Positions 1-7,066 of a stretch of 28,496 bases of DNA are shown in pieces. Source of the DNA: an uncultured Paenibacillaceae bacterium (GTDB lineage Bacteria > Bacillota > Bacilli > Aneurinibacillales > Aneurinibacillaceae); the NCBI GenBank assembly GCA_937874515.1, contig CALNBV010000234.1, positions 1 through 28,496 on the forward strand. Direction: 5' to 3'. Position 1 is the stretch's first letter. Each line of letters opens with the position of its first letter. Made by a program: the position numbers and the translations under genes. The notes beneath the pieces are model-generated. The model saw only the letters and a program-made list of their open reading frames with translations, was not told the origin of the DNA and searched no databases.

Positions 1-306
1 AGCATGGTTACCCAGTTTGAATCCATGATTGATACCAATGCCCAGGGGTTATTTTCTGCCCTATTAAATCCTGAAGCATTAAACAAAATTCCGGATATGG
101 TGCAGCAGGTTATGCTTTCACCCCTTAAATCATCCCTGGTGGATGCTTTACAAAGTGTATTCTTATTTGGATTAGTGTTCATTATTCTTGGTGTCTTCTT
201 AACTCCCTTCATCGGGAAAATCAAACTATCTGAAGCACCGAAAAGAAAAGGCCGAAAGAAAGAAAGAAAAAAGGACACAATCATACAAGAAGAGCAGGCC
301 CAGTAG
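1..306 (+). CDS. MFS multidrug exporter (DHA2/EmrB type), 3' end only
   Basis: The reading frame is open from the first base, so the gene starts outside the window; about 101 codons remain. The visible part has a soluble stretch, one long hydrophobic helix (FLFGLVFIILGVFLTPF) and a very basic tail rich in Lys and Arg. This pattern, a helix preceded by a 'LVDALQSVFLFGL'-like segment, matches the last helix of 14-TM DHA2 drug:proton antiporters such as EmrB/LmrB. The substrate cannot be told. The stop codon lies in the loop of a terminator hairpin. The family call is from the C-terminal pattern only, so it is moderately sure. Confidence 0.7.
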   Translation, partial: SMVTQFESMIDTNAQGLFSALLNPEALNKIPDMVQQVMLSPLKSSLVDALQSVFLFGLVFIILGVFLTPFIGKIKLSEAPKRKGRKKERKKDTIIQEEQAQ

Positions 307-315
307 CCTGCTCTT
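290..315 (+). terminator. Intrinsic terminator of the MFS gene
   Basis: A perfect 10-bp inverted repeat, AAGAGCAGGC and GCCTGCTCTT, with a 6-nt loop that contains most of the MFS stop codon. A pyrimidine-rich but not pure T stretch follows. It sits between two convergent genes and may serve both. Confidence 0.65.
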
Positions 316-332
316 CCTCTTCCCTTTATCTA

Positions 333-629
333 CTACAAACTTTCTTGATTCCTTGTCCCTTTTACATTTAACAAAAGGATAAACAAAACACTGTAAATGG
401 TTAATCCTAACACGAAGTACCCAAAGAATTGTTCAGGGTAAAGTGGAGAAAATAGAGTGAATCCCCCGATGGAAAGGAAAAACAGTCCCATGAATCTTGC
501 CAGTTTTTCTTTGTCTTCAATGGCTCCCTCTTGATGCCCTATCACAAAAATCAATTTCTTCTTTTTCCAAACTAAAAAGCTCATCACAAAAAATACTACC
601 GAAGAAACGCCTGCTACTAGGTACTCCAC
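333..629 (-). CDS. Small membrane protein, DUF3784-like
   Basis: 98 aa with an N-terminal helix (residues about 4-20), a short charged middle (KKKKLIF.. to ..EDKEKLARFMG) and two further helices. The order helix, charged loop with 'DKEKLARFMG', then two helices resembles DUF3784 proteins of Firmicutes, whose role is unknown. The start is GTG (bases 627-629 on this strand), preceded by a G-rich but weak ribosome site. It is convergent with the MFS exporter and borders the AT-rich island. Confidence 0.6.
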   Translation of the reverse strand: MEYLVAGVSSVVFFVMSFLVWKKKKLIFVIGHQEGAIEDKEKLARFMGLFFLSIGGFTLFSPLYPEQFFGYFVLGLTIYSVLFILLLNVKGTRNQESL

Positions 630-882
630 TGTCCATTGACCCCCATTTATTTATAAAGTTGATAATGCCGAATTTTCATATATATCACTGCATGTATATG
701 CTTATTTTCTTTTTAAAAAAATGTTCATAAAAAGTTCAAAAATTAACTCCTTAAGAATCATACAATACTTACCATATAATGTCTATACTATTAATACCAG
801 AAAAATAATAACAATAATTCCTTTTATCATTAAAACGAAACGCAAAAATATTAAAATTTTCATAAAATTTTACACAAATTTA
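630..882. other. AT-rich intergenic stretch without a convincing gene
   Basis: Very AT-rich sequence between the DUF3784-like gene and the promoter of the peptide/export operon. Open frames exist in it but none has a ribosome binding site. Base composition changes sharply here from the flanking DNA, which suggests the left border of an acquired segment. No direct repeat matching the right side near 5013 was seen. Confidence 0.5.
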
Positions 883-911
883 TTGTCAATTTCAAAAGGT
901 TACAGTAAAAT
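883..911 (+). promoter_or_regulatory. Sigma-A promoter of the peptide/export operon
   Basis: TTGTCA at 883-888, a 17-bp spacer, and TAAAAT at 906-911. Each hexamer differs from consensus at one position. Transcription would begin near 918, leaving a leader of about 27 nt before the 37-aa mini-ORF. Confidence 0.65.
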
Positions 912-944
912 GGAAAAAATAACAATAATAGAAAGGTGGTAAAA

Positions 945-1058
945 ATGATATCATTTGATCAGCGAAAAAATTTATTAATTTGGTCATTAGCTTTTTTAGG
1001 TTTATCATTATTTTATGAAAAAACAAACGAAAATTTTATTTCGTTTGTTTTTTCATAA
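945..1058 (+). CDS. 37-aa hydrophobic peptide, first ORF of the operon
   Basis: The ORF starts at ATG 945 behind an SD site AAAGGTGG (933-940) and just downstream of a near-consensus promoter, so translation is likely. The peptide has a polar start (residues 1-9), a hydrophobic helix around residues 10-24 including one Trp, a short charged turn (EKTNE) and a hydrophobic end. Net charge is near zero and there is no Gly-Gly leader and no Cys. Codons from about residue 23 to the stop lie inside a perfect 20-bp hairpin. It heads an operon of membrane and ABC genes, the place where leaderless or circular bacteriocin genes sit, but it matches no family I know. It could equally be a leader peptide that controls readthrough. 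Existence is fairly well supported; function is unknown. Confidence 0.5.
   Translation: MISFDQRKNLLIWSLAFLGLSLFYEKTNENFISFVFS
1013..1058 (+). terminator. 20-bp perfect hairpin, likely attenuator
   Basis: Bases 1013-1032 are the exact reverse complement of 1039-1058 around a 6-nt loop (ATTTTA). The core CAAACGAAA/TTTCGTTTG is flanked by A6 on the left and T6 on the right, the layout of a weak bidirectional intrinsic terminator. The whole structure is inside the 37-aa ORF, whose TAA closes the right arm. A translating ribosome would therefore melt it, which could couple peptide translation to expression of the genes downstream. Confidence 0.6.
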
Positions 1059-1084
1059 TTACAAAAAATAGCAAGAGGTCTTAA

Positions 1085-1591
1085 ATGATGGAAAATACGG
1101 CAAAATTAAAAAACAATTTGAAAATAGTATTATTAATCTATTTTTTTTCAATGATGTTAAGTAGTCTTATTGTTTTTATATTAAATATTAAAGAGGGATA
1201 TTTAACTTTTAACAATAATCTAGGTGACTGGATAGATATTTTTTTTCACAATCTTAAAATTCATGTCTTACTTATTTTTGGAGGGATTATATTTAGTATT
1301 CCAAGTATTATTATTCTTATTTTTAACGGTCTCATAAGTGGCTTTTATATTTCTCAATCTATTGTATTAAATGAAAGCGGAGCATTATTTAAAAATATTT
1401 TTATGCACGGATTTTTAGAAATGCCCGCTACTTTATTAAGTGTAGCCGTTAGTCTTCAAGTTACTTATTACTGTTACAGCAGAGTTTTTAAAAAAAGATT
1501 AGTCTTATTAAGAAATTTTTCGTTCCATATCAGTGTTCCAATTATTATCGTACTTACATTATTAGCAGCAATAATTGAAGGAAATATTTAA
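1085..1591 (+). CDS. SpoIIM/DUF95-family membrane protein
   Basis: 168 aa with about four membrane helices. A cytoplasmic start is followed by helices near residues 12-35, 52-85 (including 'NGLISGFYISQ'), 98-125 ('FMHGFLEMPATLLSVAVSLQ') and 145-165. The central 'F..N...G' and 'HG..E..A' pattern is the hallmark of the SpoIIM/DUF95 family. Members occur in sporulation (SpoIIM) and as a fixed component of circular bacteriocin clusters (AS-48C, CclC types), where they help maturation, secretion or immunity. SD AGAGGT lies about 6 nt before ATG 1085; ATG 1088 is an equal alternative. It is first of five closely spaced genes. The length is shorter than SpoIIM itself, which favours the bacteriocin-type subgroup. 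Confidence 0.7.
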   Translation: MMENTAKLKNNLKIVLLIYFFSMMLSSLIVFILNIKEGYLTFNNNLGDWIDIFFHNLKIHVLLIFGGIIFSIPSIIILIFNGLISGFYISQSIVLNESGALFKNIFMHGFLEMPATLLSVAVSLQVTYYCYSRVFKKRLVLLRNFSFHISVPIIIVLTLLAAIIEGNI

Positions 1592-1612
1592 AATACATGG
1601 GAGAGACCAAAT

Positions 1613-2296
1613 GTGAACACAGACTTAATAACTCCAACAATAAATCATAACAACATAGAAAAAACACAAGCTTCAATTTTTAAAATTATATATTCTCCTA
1701 TAAGAGAGTTTGAAAAAATAAAGGAAAATCCAATTATTTCAAGACCTCTACTAATACTAATTTTTTTACAAATACTTATCACTTTTTTTACAAGTTATTC
1801 CAGCATTGACCAGATGGCTTTAGTTGATATTTTAAAAGATATTCATACTACACCTGAAAGGTTAAAATTAATTATTGCAATTTTGTCTGCTATTACTAGC
1901 ATATTTAACATGTTATTTCTTATTTTAATTTCTTCTATTTTTTATAAAATAATAACAATTATATTTCAAAAAGACATTCCTTTCAAAATTTTACTTTCAT
2001 TTTTCATTTACTTAGGAATCATCCCGATTTTAGGATTATTCTTTAATGGATTATTATCTTTTATATTAAATATTAATTTTACTTCATTTACAAATTTTGG
2101 TTTTTTGTTTAAAAAAAGCAGTATACCCTATACTATTATTACATCTTTAGACTTTTTCTATCTTTGGCATTTTACTCTAATCGGCATAGTACTATATGTA
2201 ATAATGAAATTAAGTAAATTTAAAATAGCGATAACTATGATCTCTCTGTTAACATTAAATATTTTATTCGGTATAATTTCAGAACAATTATTTTAA
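1613..2296 (+). CDS. Yip1-domain membrane protein
   Basis: 227 aa. A polar N-terminus leads into 'IFKIIYSPIREFEKIKENPIIS', the entry segment typical of bacterial Yip1-domain proteins, followed by five hydrophobic helices (about 45-62, 86-115, 123-150, 170-195, 200-222). The biochemical role of bacterial Yip1 proteins is not settled; they are often encoded beside ABC exporters. The start is GTG, because ATG two bases upstream would read straight into TGA; SD GGGAGAG is well placed. It lies 21 nt after the SpoIIM-like gene. Confidence 0.65.
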   Translation: MNTDLITPTINHNNIEKTQASIFKIIYSPIREFEKIKENPIISRPLLILIFLQILITFFTSYSSIDQMALVDILKDIHTTPERLKLIIAILSAITSIFNMLFLILISSIFYKIITIIFQKDIPFKILLSFFIYLGIIPILGLFFNGLLSFILNINFTSFTNFGFLFKKSSIPYTIITSLDFFYLWHFTLIGIVLYVIMKLSKFKIAITMISLLTLNILFGIISEQLF

Positions 2297-2314
2297 CAGC
2301 AAGAGGGGATTTTA

Positions 2315-4039
2315 TTGTTACTACAAACATTGATTAAATATATTTCTCTTAATTTTAAGTATCGTCTACGAAGAAAAACAGAGTTTTTTGCCAAAATATT
2401 AAGCCGATGGTTACCCCTTAATACTATAAATAAAAATATTTTTCCGATTATTTTATCTGTTTCATTTTTTAAATATATTCTATTTTTTTCAATTTCTTTT
2501 TTTTTCGTTAAATTCGGAATGCAATTTTTAAACAACTTTGAAATAATCTCAGGATTTTTTTATGCAATTATTTTGATTTCTTTATTTATTAGTGCTGGAT
2601 TTGTACCAAATGTTTTATTACCAGCTGATGAAAATATATTGAATACAAGCCCCCTTTCGAATAAAGAAATATTTATCTTTCACTGGATGGCACATTTATT
2701 TAATTACCATATTTCATTTTTCATCTATATTCTTATTTTTTCATTGGTATTATTTTTATCTTTATCTGTTACTAAAACTTTTTGGTTCAGTCTTATCATT
2801 TTTTTATTATTTATACTTCTGTTAATATTTTCAATTTCTATTTTCCTATGTATAGTTACAGTAAATAGAATTCGAGAAGGCTTTCGTTGGAGTACATTGC
2901 TTATATCCCTTGTTAATGGGTTCATAGCATTTATTATTAGTTATATAATATGTCACTCCATTTTTTCATGGGTTACCTCAAATCCCAATTTTCTCGCAGG
3001 TTCTTCCTGGAGCCAATTAATTGAGGAATTTTTTATCACTTATAAGCAAATCTTAGATTACAGTGTCCATTCTTATTTTATTGTATTTTATCTAGCAAAA
3101 CTCTCAATAGAAAATGATTTTATGAATTACATATTTCCTTTATTGTTTTTCATCACTTTGATTCACATCCTATTTATATTTTCATATTTAAACGCAGGCA
3201 AATGGCATCGCACAGCATGGGAAACTAGAAGTAAAATCAAAAAGGATTGGATTGATGTTATTCAACAGGTATTCCTTTTGTTTTCTAAAAATATTTACTT
3301 TAGAACACAGGTATTAAATTTATTTAGAAACAGAATTCAGATTTCACACCATTATACTTTTTTCTTCTTTCATTATTCCAATTATATCTTTTTAGGTATT
3401 GCTGCGGGAGCAATGGGGACTGTAACCAATGACTTTCCAATCCTGCGTTTATGCTTACTTTTTTTCCTTTATAATGCGATTTCAAGAGATGCATTTGAAG
3501 CTGGAACAACGTTGTTTCCAGGTATTCTTCGTTATGACGGAGAAGGAAAAACAATCCAGATATATCGCATTACTAACGACAATCCTTTAAACCTATATAA
3601 AGCAAAAATTCAATTGCAAAGATTGCTAGGAATGGCTGAATTTATAATTATTTTTATAGGTTTAAGTATATTAATAAGTTTAGAAACGAGAGAATTCCTG
3701 TTTGTATGTACCTTAAGTATATGTAATTATATAATAATTCCACATATTAAAATATTACCGTCATTTGCTTCACCCCATTTTAATAAACAACATTATTCAG
3801 AAGCAGACGATTTTGAGGAATCAAAGTTATGGGAAGAAACCATTGAATCAAAATTATCGCAATTTCTATTCATTTTTGTCATAGCACCAATTTTTTTCAT
3901 GATTTTAATGGAATTAAAAAGTAATACTATTTATTTTATTGGAACTGCTATTATTCTCATTTACACCTTAATTGGTTCCCTTTTGATTCATTACTTTCAA
4001 AGAAAAATAACGAAACGAATGATAGACATGGATTTATAA
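2315..4039 (+). CDS. Large polytopic membrane protein, ABC-exporter permease-like
   Basis: 574 aa with about 11-13 predicted helices. The N-terminus is cytoplasmic and basic (KYRLRRKTEFFAKILSRW). A loop near residue 100 reads 'VLLPADENILNTSPLSNKEIF', which resembles the coupling segment of ABC-2-like exporter permeases ('..SLPISRREI..'). A charged cytoplasmic region near residue 500 (EADDFEESKLWEE) precedes the last two helices. The length matches the roughly 560-aa membrane proteins of circular bacteriocin clusters (AS-48B/CclB type), but I cannot show homology by eye. The start is TTG with SD AGAGGGG 6 nt upstream. The ATPase follows after 11 nt, so the two probably form the transporter. 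Confidence 0.6.
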   Translation: MLLQTLIKYISLNFKYRLRRKTEFFAKILSRWLPLNTINKNIFPIILSVSFFKYILFFSISFFFVKFGMQFLNNFEIISGFFYAIILISLFISAGFVPNVLLPADENILNTSPLSNKEIFIFHWMAHLFNYHISFFIYILIFSLVLFLSLSVTKTFWFSLIIFLLFILLLIFSISIFLCIVTVNRIREGFRWSTLLISLVNGFIAFIISYIICHSIFSWVTSNPNFLAGSSWSQLIEEFFITYKQILDYSVHSYFIVFYLAKLSIENDFMNYIFPLLFFITLIHILFIFSYLNAGKWHRTAWETRSKIKKDWIDVIQQVFLLFSKNIYFRTQVLNLFRNRIQISHHYTFFFFHYSNYIFLGIAAGAMGTVTNDFPILRLCLLFFLYNAISRDAFEAGTTLFPGILRYDGEGKTIQIYRITNDNPLNLYKAKIQLQRLLGMAEFIIIFIGLSILISLETREFLFVCTLSICNYIIIPHIKILPSFASPHFNKQHYSEADDFEESKLWEETIESKLSQFLFIFVIAPIFFMILMELKSNTIYFIGTAIILIYTLIGSLLIHYFQRKITKRMIDMDL

Positions 4040-4050
4040 GGAGTAAAAGG

Positions 4051-4746
4051 ATGCTATTAATACAAAACTGTTATAAAACTTATCAGAAAAATAACGGATA
4101 TGTTTTCGAAAATCTTAACTTAGAATTATTTAAAGAAAAAACAGCATTAATTGGAGAAAATGGGGTTGGTAAGACAACCCTATTAAAAATAATCGTTGGA
4201 TTAATAAAACCCGATCAGGGGCAAATTTTATTAAATGGAGAAAATTTATATCAAAACCCAAAATTAAGAAAACAAATTGGTTATGTCCCATCTGAGAGTT
4301 TTTTTTATGAGAAACTTACCGTAAAAGAAAATCTTGAGTTAATCGGTTCCCTATTTGGAGTTAGTAATTTGGAGAAAAGAATAAATGAAATCAGTATTCA
4401 AACTGGAATAATAAATTACTTAGACAAAAGTGTAGGGGATTTATCAACAGGTATGAAGAAGAAACTAACTTTAGCAGGAGGCTTTCTTCATAACCCACAA
4501 TTTTTAATTCTTGATGAACCATTTAATGCTCTTGATATAAGTGCAGTTTCCCTTTTTTATCAATTGATAGCCGATTTTCCTGGCGGAATCCTTTTTACTA
4601 CTCATATACCTGAAACGATTTATCAATTGGCTGACCGTATTCTTTTGCTGAAAAATGGAAGTATTCAAGAAGATAGAAGAAAAAAGGACTTTTCTAATAA
4701 TTCTGCTTTAAAAGAGTGGATGTCAAAAAATATAAAATCAAATTAA
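4051..4746 (+). CDS. ABC transporter ATP-binding protein
   Basis: 231 aa, a single nucleotide-binding domain. Walker A is GENGVGKTT (residues about 36-44), the Q-loop region reads 'RKQIGYVPSES', the signature is LSTGMKKKL, Walker B is FLILDEP, and the switch His is in 'LFTTHIPE'. The subgroup is that of CcmA-like ATPases that pair with separate membrane permeases. The ribosome site overlaps the stop of the 574-aa gene, so the pair is translated in concert. In this operon it would energise export of a peptide or protection of the membrane against one. The ATPase assignment is certain; the substrate is inferred from context. Confidence 0.93.
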   Translation: MLLIQNCYKTYQKNNGYVFENLNLELFKEKTALIGENGVGKTTLLKIIVGLIKPDQGQILLNGENLYQNPKLRKQIGYVPSESFFYEKLTVKENLELIGSLFGVSNLEKRINEISIQTGIINYLDKSVGDLSTGMKKKLTLAGGFLHNPQFLILDEPFNALDISAVSLFYQLIADFPGGILFTTHIPETIYQLADRILLLKNGSIQEDRRKKDFSNNSALKEWMSKNIKSN

Positions 4747-4770
4747 CCATATGTTAGGAGGAGAGATTTT

Positions 4771-5013
4771 ATGGAGAATTTTATTACTTATGTGAAAAAG
4801 GATTTAAAATTGAAAATATTAAAGCCTGATTTTTGGATCACCCACTTAATAATTGTCGCAATTTCATATGTTTCTTTTAAAAAAGCGTTTCCCGATTTAT
4901 CTCCTATACTGCTGATGTCTATTACTTTGGGAACGTATATCGTTATCGCAATTATTTTACAAATAATTAAAACATATTTCAAAATAAAAAAAGATGAATC
5001 ACCGATTGAGTAG
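4771..5013 (+). CDS. Small basic two-helix protein, immunity-protein-like
   Basis: 80 aa with a basic amphipathic start (YVKKDLKLKILKPDF), helices at about 22-40 and 45-67, and a charged tail. Size, charge and two-helix layout are those of immunity proteins in circular and leaderless bacteriocin clusters (about 50-100 aa, basic, hydrophobic). A strong SD (TAGGAGGAGAG) lies about 7 nt upstream. It is the last gene of the operon. No sequence-level family match is claimed; it could also be a small transporter subunit. Confidence 0.55.
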   Translation: MENFITYVKKDLKLKILKPDFWITHLIIVAISYVSFKKAFPDLSPILLMSITLGTYIVIAIILQIIKTYFKIKKDESPIE

Positions 5014-5071
5014 GAGAAGGTGATTAACCCCAGCCTTTCACATGACCGTACTTTAGGCTGTCTAACAAATA

Positions 5072-5174
5072 TATTTTGATAAAGTAGTATAGCAACTATT
5101 GCTTGGCTGACGCCAAGCCTTTTCGATGGTGGTACCTTAGTTGCCCTGATACTATCAAAATAAATTCTGATAGT
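5072..5174. repeat. Large nested palindrome, copy of a structured repeat
   Basis: Nested arms pair as TATTTTGATA (5072-5081) with 5153-5162, TAGTAT (5085-5090) with ATACTA (5149-5154), GCAACTA (5092-5098) with TAGTTGC (5138-5144), and GCTTGGC (5101-5107) with GCCAAGC (5112-5118). An overlapping alternative hairpin pairs ACTATCA (5151-5157) with TGATAGT (5168-5174). The 13-mer CCTTAGTTGCCCT at 5135-5147 recurs on the opposite strand at the right end of the window, again followed by a hairpin. This looks like a MITE or a decayed end of an IS200/IS605-like element; no transposase is present. Confidence 0.55.
5101..5123 (+). terminator. Likely terminator of the peptide/export operon
   Basis: A 7-bp GC-rich stem GCTTGGC/GCCAAGC with TGAC loop, followed by CTTTTC. 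It lies about 90 nt after the 80-aa gene and inside the structured repeat. A weaker hairpin (CAGCCT/AGGCTG) lies nearer the stop codon, around 5032-5061. Confidence 0.45.
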
Positions 5175-5186
5175 GGTACAATAAAC

Positions 5187-5222
5187 GGCGACCGCCAGCC
5201 CTTTTCTTGGCCAACGATCGCC
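5187..5222 (-). terminator. Possible terminator of the GlcD operon
   Basis: GGCGACCG (5187-5194) and CGATCGCC (5215-5222) pair over 8 bp. In minus-strand RNA the one odd position becomes a G-U pair, so the structure suits that strand. It starts 6 nt past the GlcD stop. The following U-tract is weak (GTTTATTG). Confidence 0.4.
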
Positions 5223-5228
5223 CTATGA

Positions 5229-6593
5229 TCAATCCATAAATAGTTTCCCCGGATTTAAGATCCCTTTAGGGTCTAATTGTTTCTTAATGGCTACCATGAC
5301 ATCCAGGGCCTTTCCATGTTCCTGACCCTGATACTTCATCTTTCCAAGGCCCACCCCGTGTTCCCCGGTGCTGGTACCCCCTTTGGATAAGGCATAGTTC
5401 ACAATGGCTTCATTATTTCGATTTACTTTCTCCACTTCATCTGGGTCTTCCGGATTGAACATCATTAAGGTATGGAAGTTCCCATCCCCAACGTGTCCGG
5501 CCACCGCTCCAATTAAACCGGATTCTTCCAACAGTTGATGGGCAAAGCGAATGGCTCCTGGCAACTCAGACAATGGAACCACCACATCCGTCGATAATTT
5601 CCGTCTGCCCCGATAGGTATGGATAAAGGAATAGGCAAAGTGGTGCCTTGCTTCCCAGAGAATTGCCCTTGCTTTCGAATCCCTTTCAAAAAGGAATTCC
5701 ACACATTTGTGTTCTTCGGCAAGGGATTGGGCGAATTCCACATCCTGGGCCAATCCCGCTTCATTGCCATGAAACTCGAGAAATAAGGTGGGCGCTTCAG
5801 GATACTCTACTCCTTTGTATCGATTCACATGGGCAATTCCATTGGCATCCACCAACTCAATGCGAGCAACGGGAATCCCAGCTCCCATAATGGCAAGGGC
5901 TGTATTTACTGCCTGTTCCACCCCGGGGAAACTGGCCCGCACAGCCATGGTGGCCTCGGGAATCCCATACACCCGGAGAATGATTTCTGAGAAAACACCC
6001 AGGGTGCCTTCGGAACCGACAAATAAATCTGTCAGGTTATACCCTGATGAGGATTTAGCAGACAATCCCCCGGTGCGAATGATTTCTCCATTTGCCAGGA
6101 CCACTTCTAATCCCTTGACCTGATTTTTCATGACCCCATAACGAACAGCCATGGTCCCACTGGCATTGGTGGCACACATTCCCCCAATGGAGGCATCTGC
6201 TCCAGGATCAATAGAGAAAAATAAGCCGTACCGTTTCAATTCTTTATTTAATTGATCCCTTGTTACTCCTGGTTGCACCCGGACAAGGAAATCATCGGGC
6301 CGGACCTCAAGGACTTGATTCATAGAGGTAAAATCCAGGGCAATCCCTCCATGAACAGGAATCGCCGCTCCTTCTAACCCTGAACCTACTCCAAAGGGAA
6401 CAACAGGGATTCCCTTTTCATTGGCGTAGTTTACAATCTGGCTGATCTCCTCTGCACTTTCCACAAACACAACTACATCAGGGTTTCGTGCAGGATGATA
6501 GGATTCATCTTTGCTATGTTGAAAGAGTACCGTTTCATTATTACTCACTCGTTGTGCTGGAATCATTTTTTTTAGGTCATCTAGTAGAGCCAA
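5229..6593 (-). CDS. FAD-linked oxidase, GlcD/D-lactate dehydrogenase type
   Basis: 454 aa, the family's usual length. The N-terminal PCMH-type FAD domain holds 'VPFGVGSGLEGAAIPVHGG' (residues about 62-82), 'DPGADASIGG' and 'TNASGTMAVRYG'. The C-terminal oxidase domain holds 'VAGHVGDGNFH' and 'GEHGVGLGK', the His and Glu region that binds the 2-hydroxyacid. It probably oxidises glycolate, D-lactate or a related hydroxyacid and passes electrons onward. Fe-S partner genes (GlcF type) are absent here. The start is TTG one base after the stop of the thioredoxin gene, with SD GAGGGG 7-8 nt before it, so translation is coupled. It is the last gene of a five-gene operon with an ABC exporter. Confidence 0.9.
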   Translation of the reverse strand: MALLDDLKKMIPAQRVSNNETVLFQHSKDESYHPARNPDVVVFVESAEEISQIVNYANEKGIPVVPFGVGSGLEGAAIPVHGGIALDFTSMNQVLEVRPDDFLVRVQPGVTRDQLNKELKRYGLFFSIDPGADASIGGMCATNASGTMAVRYGVMKNQVKGLEVVLANGEIIRTGGLSAKSSSGYNLTDLFVGSEGTLGVFSEIILRVYGIPEATMAVRASFPGVEQAVNTALAIMGAGIPVARIELVDANGIAHVNRYKGVEYPEAPTLFLEFHGNEAGLAQDVEFAQSLAEEHKCVEFLFERDSKARAILWEARHHFAYSFIHTYRGRRKLSTDVVVPLSELPGAIRFAHQLLEESGLIGAVAGHVGDGNFHTLMMFNPEDPDEVEKVNRNNEAIVNYALSKGGTSTGEHGVGLGKMKYQGQEHGKALDVMVAIKKQLDPKGILNPGKLFMD

Positions 6594-6594
6594 T

Positions 6595-6936
6595 TCATTT
6601 CCCCTCTTCCAATCCTTGTAATCGATTTGCTAAATCTACCACTGAACCCAGGGCATATATTTTATTTACCAGGTTCCCTTCCTTGATGATTGCCAGGCAG
6701 GGAACACTCATCACTTCCCATTCCTGGGCCAATTGGGGCAGAAAGTTCAGGTCCCCCTTAAATAAAGGAAGGTTGGGGTTCATAGCATACACCACCTGAA
6801 GCATTTTCTCCCCTATCTTACAGGTGCCACAAAAGGGGGTGTACAAATAGAGGGCAAAGGTTTCTTTTGCCTCCAGGGCGGCCTGAATTTCCCCTTTGTT
6901 TTTCTCTGGTATTGAATGTTCTATTTCTCTATTCAT
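6595..6936 (-). CDS. Thioredoxin-family protein
   Basis: 113 aa. The redox motif CGTC is at residues 36-39 in 'TPFCGTCK', and the cis-Pro loop 'SVPCLAII' follows about 40 residues later, as in thioredoxins. The length and the CGTC motif recall the small YusE/YtpP-like thioredoxins of Bacillus. No signal peptide, so it is cytoplasmic. Its ATG overlaps the end of the original reading frame of the upstream permease (stop at 6929-6931), and its own stop touches the start of the GlcD-like gene. Note the extra Cys directly after the cis-Pro. Confidence 0.88.
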   Translation of the reverse strand: MNREIEHSIPEKNKGEIQAALEAKETFALYLYTPFCGTCKIGEKMLQVVYAMNPNLPLFKGDLNFLPQLAQEWEVMSVPCLAIIKEGNLVNKIYALGSVVDLANRLQGLEEGK

Positions 6937-7066
6937 AACGAATGCGGGTAATTCCCATGGCTAAGAAGATAACAGCGGATCCCATCAAGACAGCCACTGC
7001 ACCAAGAATGTCCCCAACGCCTCCTCCCCTCGCCATTAATTCTGTAAATCCTTTCATGGCCCAAGT
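6929..7066 (-). pseudogene. Severed C-terminus of the ABC permease
   Basis: After the TAA at 7067-7069 the same frame stays open for 45 codons and ends at TAG 6929-6931. It encodes 'TWAMKGFTELMARGG', a short loop and a last hydrophobic helix ending 'GITRIRYE', exactly what the C-terminus of ABC-2 exporter permeases looks like ('P-Q-T-W-A-M-D-G-F'). A single C to T change (CAA to TAA) accounts for the break. There is no ribosome site for separate translation. Confidence 0.75.

Noticed and set aside
497..730. 77-codon open frame antisense to the DUF3784-like gene
   Set aside because: Mostly the complement of a better supported gene, without ribosome site or family resemblance.
721..942. 73-codon open frame ahead of the AT-rich operon, basic and hydrophobic, considered as a bacteriocin precursor
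   Set aside because: No ribosome site, and the -35/-10 promoter of the operon lies inside its 3' part; low-complexity AT-rich sequence gives such frames by chance.
5014..5228. Riboswitch or other cis-regulatory RNA in the highly structured gap
   Set aside because: Both flanking genes end here, so no gene lies downstream to regulate; a repeat element with terminators explains the structure better.
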